From Acidobacteriota bacterium (GTDB lineage: Bacteria > Acidobacteriota > Thermoanaerobaculia > Gp7-AA8): DNA of 46,824 nucleotides. This document shows, piece by piece, positions 43,114-46,824 of this stretch. The notes beneath the pieces are model-generated. The model was not told where the DNA came from and did no database searches. It was given only the letters and a program-made list of their open reading frames with translations. The DNA lies in NCBI GenBank assembly GCA_019247495.1, contig JAFAOU010000155.1, forward strand, positions 1 to 46,824, read 5' to 3'. The stretch's first letter is position 1. Every line of letters starts with the position of its first letter. Both the position numbers and the translations under genes were made by a program.

Positions 43114-43346
43114 ATTACGACCTGGCCATGATGGCGCTGGACGGCCTGATGCGAACGCCGTTGACCGTGCGCGCGGACGCGGCCGGCGTGACGTTCACCG
43201 GCGAACCCGCCGCCTTCAAGGAACTAGCCCGCCTCTGCCTCCTCCTCGGCGGCGCCAGCGACACGGATGATTCGTTCGAACTGCAACCGAACGTGCACGT
43301 GACCAAAGGTTCGCCGATGGTGAATCTGCGGCTGTCATCTGCGTAA
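43110..43346 (+). CDS. Small conserved-looking protein of unknown function
   Basis: A 78-residue protein, translationally coupled to the pterin synthase gene (ATGA overlap). The pattern is an N-terminal helix (MNYDLAMMALDGLMR), a strand pair (PLTVRADAAGVTFTG), a helix (AFKELARLCLLLGG) and a C-terminal strand (HVTKGSPMVNLRLSS), a compact alpha/beta fold. I recognise no family. The tight overlap and good codon use argue for a real gene. It converges on the CBS gene with 15 nt between stops and no visible terminator. Confidence 0.75.
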   Translation: MNYDLAMMALDGLMRTPLTVRADAAGVTFTGEPAAFKELARLCLLLGGASDTDDSFELQPNVHVTKGSPMVNLRLSSA

Positions 43347-43361
43347 TCTGCGGATAAATCT

Positions 43362-43802
43362 CTACGTCTCGTAATCCGGCGAATACGTCACCAATTCACG
43401 TAGGAACGTTGCTTTCGCGCGATTGGCGTCGTCGTCGACGCGCAGCAGGTCGCGGATGGAGATCATGCCGACCAGGTTGCCGCCTTGCACGACTGGAAGG
43501 TGGCGGCAATTGCATTCGTGCATTTTCTGCAGTGCGTCGTTGATGTCGTCGGCGGGAGCGGCGACGATGATGTCCTTCGTCATTACGCTGCCGACGCGCG
43601 TCTCCTCGGCATTGCGGCCCTCGGCGACGATGCGCGTGAGGACGTCGCGCTCGGAGAAGATGCCGACGAGTTTGCCCGAGTCGAGCACCGCGATCGCGCC
43701 GATGTTGCGTTCGCTCATCGCGCGCGCGGCATCGCGCACGGTGGAGGTTGAGGGAACGTGAAAGAGAGGATGTCCTTCGATGATCTCGCCGATCTGCCTC
43801 AT
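43362..43802 (-). CDS. CBS-domain pair protein
   Basis: A 146-residue protein made of two CBS motifs (about residues 12-65 and 78-132): VPSTSTVRDAARAMSERNIG with GKLVGIFSERDVLTRIV, and VMTKDIIVAAPADDINDALQ with GNLVGMISIRDLLR. Each SERD/SIRD end is typical of the adenine-nucleotide binding site, so it may sense ATP, AMP or NAD(P). It starts in an ATGA overlap with the transhydrogenase gene, suggesting that it regulates that enzyme or its expression. No other domain is present. Confidence 0.93.
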   Translation of the reverse strand: MRQIGEIIEGHPLFHVPSTSTVRDAARAMSERNIGAIAVLDSGKLVGIFSERDVLTRIVAEGRNAEETRVGSVMTKDIIVAAPADDINDALQKMHECNCRHLPVVQGGNLVGMISIRDLLRVDDDANRAKATFLRELVTYSPDYET

Positions 43803-45211
43803 ACCAGCTCCTGCTCGACGGTCCTCTTGCGGTTGATCATGCCGAGGCCGTCGTAGGCCGCGTATTTGTAAGCCTCGCTCACGGTGGGGAAATTGAAGAC
43901 GCAGTCGATGAACGCGTTGATCGTGCCGCCGAACTGCATGACCATCATGCCGATGTGCAGCAACTCGGACGCGCCCTCACCGATGATGTGGACGCCGAGG
44001 AGTTTGCGCGACTCCGGATCGAATACGAGTTTGATCAGGCCCTTGACGTCGCCGATGATTTCGCCGCGCGCGTTGTCGCGATAAAACGCGCGGCCGACGG
44101 CGCACGGGATGTCCTTCTTGCGGCAGTCCTCTTCATTCAATCCGACCGTCGCGACTTCGGGGATCGTGTAGATCGCATACGGCAGGATCGGCGCGACCTT
44201 CGTTTTGTACTTGAGGTCGAACGCATGAACCATGGCCACGCGCGCCTGCTCCATCGACGTCGATGCGAGCGCGGGGAAGCCGATCACATCGCCGGCCGCG
44301 TAGATGTTCGGCGCCGAGGTCTGATAGTCGTCGTTGACGGTGATCAGTCCGCGCGCCGCCGTCTTCACGCCGGCGCCGTCGAGGTTCAATCCCTCCACAT
44401 TGCTCGATCGGCCGGCGGCGTAGAGGACGTTGTCTACGACCATGCATTCGCCGTCTTTCAATGTCAGCGAGGCTTGATTGCCGCAGCGTTCGATCGAGGC
44501 GACGTCCATGCCGAGGTGCATGGTGATGCCGAGGCGGTTCTGGAACTCGCCGAGAAGGATGCGCACGATCTCGCGGTCGATGTTCGGCAGCAGCGACGTG
44601 CGGCCGTCGATGAGGTGTACTTCCACGCCGAGCGCCGCGAACATCGCCGCGTACTCGACGCCGATGATTCCCGCGCCGACGACGGCCATGCGCTCCGGGA
44701 TGCGGTCGATGCCGAGGATCGTGTCGCTGTCGCAGATGACATCGCCGTCGAACGGAACATGATCGGGACGATGCGGCGAGGAGCCTGTAGCGATGAGGAC
44801 GACGCCGCCGTCGATGACCTGTTCGCCGACGGCGTTTGTGATCGCCACGCGCGTCGGCGAGACGAAGCTCGCCGTGCCCTGGTAGCGATCGACTTTGTGT
44901 CGCCGCAGGTTGTCTTCGATCCGTTTCCACTCGTGCGCGACGACGTGGTCTTTCCGATACATGAAATCGGCGACGGTGATGCAGTTGATGTTGATGTCGA
45001 TTGCGCCCTCGCGAAAACCGCGCTGTCGGAATCCGGAGAGCGCCAGCGCCGATTCGCGCAGCGTCTTCGACGGGATCGTGCCGGTGTTGACGCACGCGCC
45101 GCCGAGGACCGGCTCGCGTTCGATGAGGGCGACACTCTTCCCAAAGTACGCCGCCTGCGCAGCGCCCTTCTCGCCCGCCGGTCCGGAGCCGATGACGATG
45201 AGGTCGTACAT
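43799..45211 (-). CDS. sthA: Si-specific NAD(P)+ transhydrogenase
   Basis: A 470-residue flavoprotein of the pyridine nucleotide-disulfide oxidoreductase family. FAD site GSGPAG (8-13), NAD site VVGAGIIGVEYA near residue 177, second FAD motif IYAAGDVIGFPALAS. The active-site stretch GGACVNTGTIPSKTLRE has a single Cys (C40) and Thr at 45 where disulfide reductases have the second Cys; this marks soluble transhydrogenase, which exchanges reducing equivalents between NADPH and NAD+. The FNFPTVSEAYKYAA tail replaces the His-Glu pair region of the disulfide enzymes. It is coupled to a CBS gene by ATGA overlap; upstream lies a heptad repeat. Confidence 0.94.
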   Translation of the reverse strand: MYDLIVIGSGPAGEKGAAQAAYFGKSVALIEREPVLGGACVNTGTIPSKTLRESALALSGFRQRGFREGAIDININCITVADFMYRKDHVVAHEWKRIEDNLRRHKVDRYQGTASFVSPTRVAITNAVGEQVIDGGVVLIATGSSPHRPDHVPFDGDVICDSDTILGIDRIPERMAVVGAGIIGVEYAAMFAALGVEVHLIDGRTSLLPNIDREIVRILLGEFQNRLGITMHLGMDVASIERCGNQASLTLKDGECMVVDNVLYAAGRSSNVEGLNLDGAGVKTAARGLITVNDDYQTSAPNIYAAGDVIGFPALASTSMEQARVAMVHAFDLKYKTKVAPILPYAIYTIPEVATVGLNEEDCRKKDIPCAVGRAFYRDNARGEIIGDVKGLIKLVFDPESRKLLGVHIIGEGASELLHIGMMVMQFGGTINAFIDCVFNFPTVSEAYKYAAYDGLGMINRKRTVEQELV

Positions 45212-45220
45212 GATTTTGGC

Positions 45221-45322
45221 TGTCGGGTGTCGGGTGTCGGGTGTCGGGTATCGGGTATCGGGTATCGAGCTGCCTCATGACGGGAGGTGGGCCCGACAGC
45301 TGACGGCCGACAGCCGACGGCC
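45221..45322. repeat. TGTCGGG heptad array with inverted arm
   Basis: Seven tandem heptads at 45221-45269: four TGTCGGG, two TATCGGG and one TATCGAG. After about 23 nt, an inverted arm at 45293-45322 has units CCGACAG, CTGACGG, CCGACAG and CCGACGG. The unit is a circular permutation of that at 39702. It fills most of the gap between apt and sthA. No gene is seen here. Confidence 0.85.
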
Positions 45323-45835
45323 TCAGTATTCAATCAGCGAATGAACGGGAACTCCATCCAACCTTGCGCGCCCTTCGAGGAACGTTAACTCGATCACGAA
45401 GCCGGCGGCGACGACGGTGGCGCCGCATTCGCGGGCGAGCGTCGCCGCGCACGCCGCGGTTCCGCCGGTGGCGAGCAGGTCGTCGATGAGCAGGACGCGG
45501 TCGTCGGCGGTTAGAGCGTCGTCGTGAATCTCGAGGACGCCGCTGCCGTATTCGAGCGTGTACTCGCTGCGCCGCGTTTTCCACGGCAGCTTGCCGGGTT
45601 TGCGGATCGGCACGAAGCCGCAGCCGAGAACGCGCGCCACACCGCTTCCGAAGATGAAGCCGCGCGATTCGATCGCCGCAACGTTCGTCACGCCGGAGTT
45701 TTTGAACGGCTCGGCCAGCGCGTGCGAGATGTAGTCGAGCGCTTCGTGCGAGCGCAGCAGCGGCGTAATGTCTTTGAAGACGATGCCGGGCTTGGGAAAA
45801 TCGGGAACGTCGCGGACGAACGGTCGCAGATCCAT
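45323..45835 (-). CDS. apt: Adenine phosphoribosyltransferase
   Basis: A 170-residue purine salvage enzyme that makes AMP from adenine and PRPP. Family features: VRDVPDFPKPGIVFKDITPL at the N-terminus, AAIESRGFIFG, the flexible-loop RKPGKLPWKT, EYGSGVLEIH and the PRPP-binding loop VLLIDDLLATGGTA (114-127). Normal length. ATG 45835 shares one base with the acylphosphatase stop (TGATG), so the two are co-translated. It ends directly at a heptad repeat with no terminator. Confidence 0.96.
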   Translation of the reverse strand: MDLRPFVRDVPDFPKPGIVFKDITPLLRSHEALDYISHALAEPFKNSGVTNVAAIESRGFIFGSGVARVLGCGFVPIRKPGKLPWKTRRSEYTLEYGSGVLEIHDDALTADDRVLLIDDLLATGGTAACAATLARECGATVVAAGFVIELTFLEGRARLDGVPVHSLIEY

Positions 45836-46113
45836 CAGAACTTCACGTCGAAGTCACCGAGCCGGCCGGTGAAATCCTTCGTCTCCTGGTCGATGCTGGT
45901 GACCTCGGCGTACCGCGGCCCTTCCTTCAACTCCTCGAGCCATTCGTCGATGACGCTCTTCTCGCCTTCGACGATCGCTTCGACGTAGCCGTCGCGAACG
46001 TTCTCGATCGTGCCCTTCAGGCCGAGGCGGCGGGCCACGCGCGTGGCGAAAAAGCGATAGCCGACGCCCTGGACTTTTCCATGAATCTTGATGATGCGCA
46101 GTTCCTTCGCCAT
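45835..46113 (-). CDS. acyP: Acylphosphatase
   Basis: A 92-residue acylphosphatase hydrolysing carboxyl-phosphate bonds. Phosphate loop GKVQGVGYR with catalytic R20; the water-positioning Asn is N38 in GTIENVRDG. Further conserved parts are VEAIVEGEKSVIDEWLEELK and GPRYAEV. The length is normal. The ATG lies 8 nt after TACAAT on the minus strand, with no Shine-Dalgarno in the gap. It is first of a two-gene unit with apt. Confidence 0.94.
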   Translation of the reverse strand: MAKELRIIKIHGKVQGVGYRFFATRVARRLGLKGTIENVRDGYVEAIVEGEKSVIDEWLEELKEGPRYAEVTSIDQETKDFTGRLGDFDVKF

Positions 46114-46121
46114 GTTCGCGG

Positions 46122-46127
46122 ATTGTA
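46122..46127 (-). promoter_or_regulatory. -10 box of the acylphosphatase-apt unit (leaderless)
   Basis: TACAAT on the minus strand (46127-46122), 8 nt before ATG 46113, with CCGCGAAC between. Same layout as upstream of 21788, 33972, 37701 and 39796. Confidence 0.64.
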
Positions 46128-46132
46128 TTCAA

Positions 46133-46576
46133 TTAACGGCGCCGTTTGCGGCGCGACTGGTGGACGGCCGTTTTCTTCTTTGGAGCAGGCGCCTGCACCG
46201 TGACCGGTTGCGGTGCGGGCGCCGCGGCGAGCGCGTCGACGCGCGCCGTGAGATCGGCGATCTGCTTCTGCTGCGCTTCCGAGATCTTGCGAACAGTGTC
46301 GAGCGAGGCGGCGAGCGCATGCCGTTCGCTGTCGGCAATCGTCGCAAGTGCGACGGTCGCCGCCGCGGCAGCATCGGTCCTCGGGTACTGCTGAATGATC
46401 CGCGATAACTCCTGCCGCGCTCTGTCGTTGTGTCCTGCCGCAACGTCCTGCCGCGCGATTTTCAACATCGCGCCGGCTTGGAGGTCGTGCGGGACAGTGA
46501 GCACGAGCCACGCGACCACCGCGCCGAGGAGCGAGGAGACGATGGCGGTGAGAATCAGCAGACTGCGCGCGCGCAC
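46133..46576 (-). CDS. Membrane-anchored TPR/coiled-coil protein
   Basis: A 147-residue protein starting with GTG 46576. One N-terminal membrane helix (about residues 6-28, LLILTAIVSSLLGAVVAWLV) is followed by a TPR-like pair (ARQDVAAGHNDRARQELSRI with IQQYPRTDAAAAATVALATI), a coiled coil (SLDTVRKISEAQQKQIADLT), a Pro/Ala linker and a very basic tail (QSRRKRRR). No family recognised. The tail could bind nucleic acid or acidic envelope polymers, but its side of the membrane is unclear. It lies 19 nt upstream of the acylphosphatase gene on the same strand, yet a separate -10 box stands between them. Confidence 0.7.
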   Translation of the reverse strand: MRARSLLILTAIVSSLLGAVVAWLVLTVPHDLQAGAMLKIARQDVAAGHNDRARQELSRIIQQYPRTDAAAAATVALATIADSERHALAASLDTVRKISEAQQKQIADLTARVDALAAAPAPQPVTVQAPAPKKKTAVHQSRRKRRR

Positions 46577-46616
46577 GGTTGCGGACGTTCAAGAGCGGCG
46601 CCAGCATTTGGGAGGA

Positions 46617-46803
46617 TGTCATCCTGAGCCGTCGGAGGCGCTGTAGCGCGAAGCGCGGAACGCCGCAGGACGGTCGAAGGACCCCCTCAGTTCTTGCGCT
46701 GCCTAGTAGCGCGCGGTCCAACCGGGTTAGCAGGTTGGGGGTCCTTCGACCGTCCTACGCGACTCCGGCTTCGCCTACGTCGCTTCGGCGGCTCAGGATG
46801 ACA
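46617..46803. repeat. Compound inverted repeat at the window end
   Basis: A 187-nt element with perfect outer arms of 15 nt (46617-46631 and 46789-46803, TGTCATCCTGAGCCG) and perfect inner arms of 19 nt (46667-46685 and 46738-46756). Further short palindromes lie between the arms. The TCATCCTGAGC...AAGGACC wording is a widespread bacterial intergenic repeat type. No gene is seen from 46577 to the window end. Confidence 0.85.
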
Positions 46804-46824
46804 GCGCTACTCTTTCCAGCCGAA

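Noticed and set aside
43799..45211. Dihydrolipoyl dehydrogenase or mercuric reductase
   Set aside because: The redox-active second cysteine is Thr, which fits SthA and excludes disulfide reductases.

Overview
This 46.8 kb window looks like chromosomal DNA of a GC-rich, Gram-negative-type, respiring bacterium. I place it most probably in Acidobacteriota (Thermoanaerobaculia or Vicinamibacteria type). That rests on gene content and style: nuo genes running straight into Fo genes, PKD and FG-GAP secreted proteins, a kinase-like/TPR protein, and a Si-type transhydrogenase. It is an inference, not a database result. There is no sign of phage, transposase or CRISPR.

Region 1 (1-10.4 kb) is bioenergetic. 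The end of nuoD is followed by nuoH-I-J-K-L-M-N (the membrane arm of complex I plus NuoI), then, with overlapping reading frames, atpZ-like, atpI, atpB and atpE (the Fo part of ATP synthase), ending at a strong terminator. nuoEFG do not lie between nuoD and nuoH, and no b, delta or F1 genes follow atpE. The c subunit carries the complete residue set of Na+-binding rotor rings plus an N-terminal signal-like helix. Two complex inverted repeats interrupt the nuo genes.

Region 2 (10.4-21.7 kb) holds a 55-residue membrane protein; a minus-strand operon of an XRE regulator, a TPR protein and a secreted protein; a Wzm-like polysaccharide ABC permease divergent from it; and three large secreted proteins (FG-GAP propeller, unknown Sec-exported protein, cysteine-rich PKD repeat protein).

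Region 3 (21.7-34 kb) is an envelope glycan or glycolipid locus of two converging operons. The plus-strand operon has Wzt, a GT2, a GT2-like/zinc-ribbon/methyltransferase fusion and a GNAT, followed by a lone receiver domain and a second methyltransferase. The minus-strand operon has a PIG-L deacetylase/GT2/coiled-coil fusion, a GT4, a GT2 with an apparent CTG start, an LpxL-like acyltransferase, a membrane protein and a NodB-type deacetylase. Its first four junctions are 4-nt NTGA overlaps (the fifth is 13 nt). Together these could assemble, acylate, deacetylate, methylate and export one surface glycoconjugate.

Region 4 (34-46.8 kb) is mostly housekeeping: a GGDEF diguanylate cyclase, tpiA, secG, tRNA-Leu(GAG), a HEPN/nucleotidyltransferase toxin-antitoxin-like pair with twin operators, a biotin carboxylase and biotin carrier, a degenerate kinase/cyclase-like/TPR membrane protein, 6-pyruvoyl-tetrahydropterin synthase, a CBS pair with SthA transhydrogenase, and acylphosphatase with Apt. 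Three intergenic gaps in the window carry heptanucleotide tandem repeats in inverted arrangement. Several genes have a TANAAT -10 box ending only 7-8 nt before the start codon and no Shine-Dalgarno, which suggests leaderless mRNAs.
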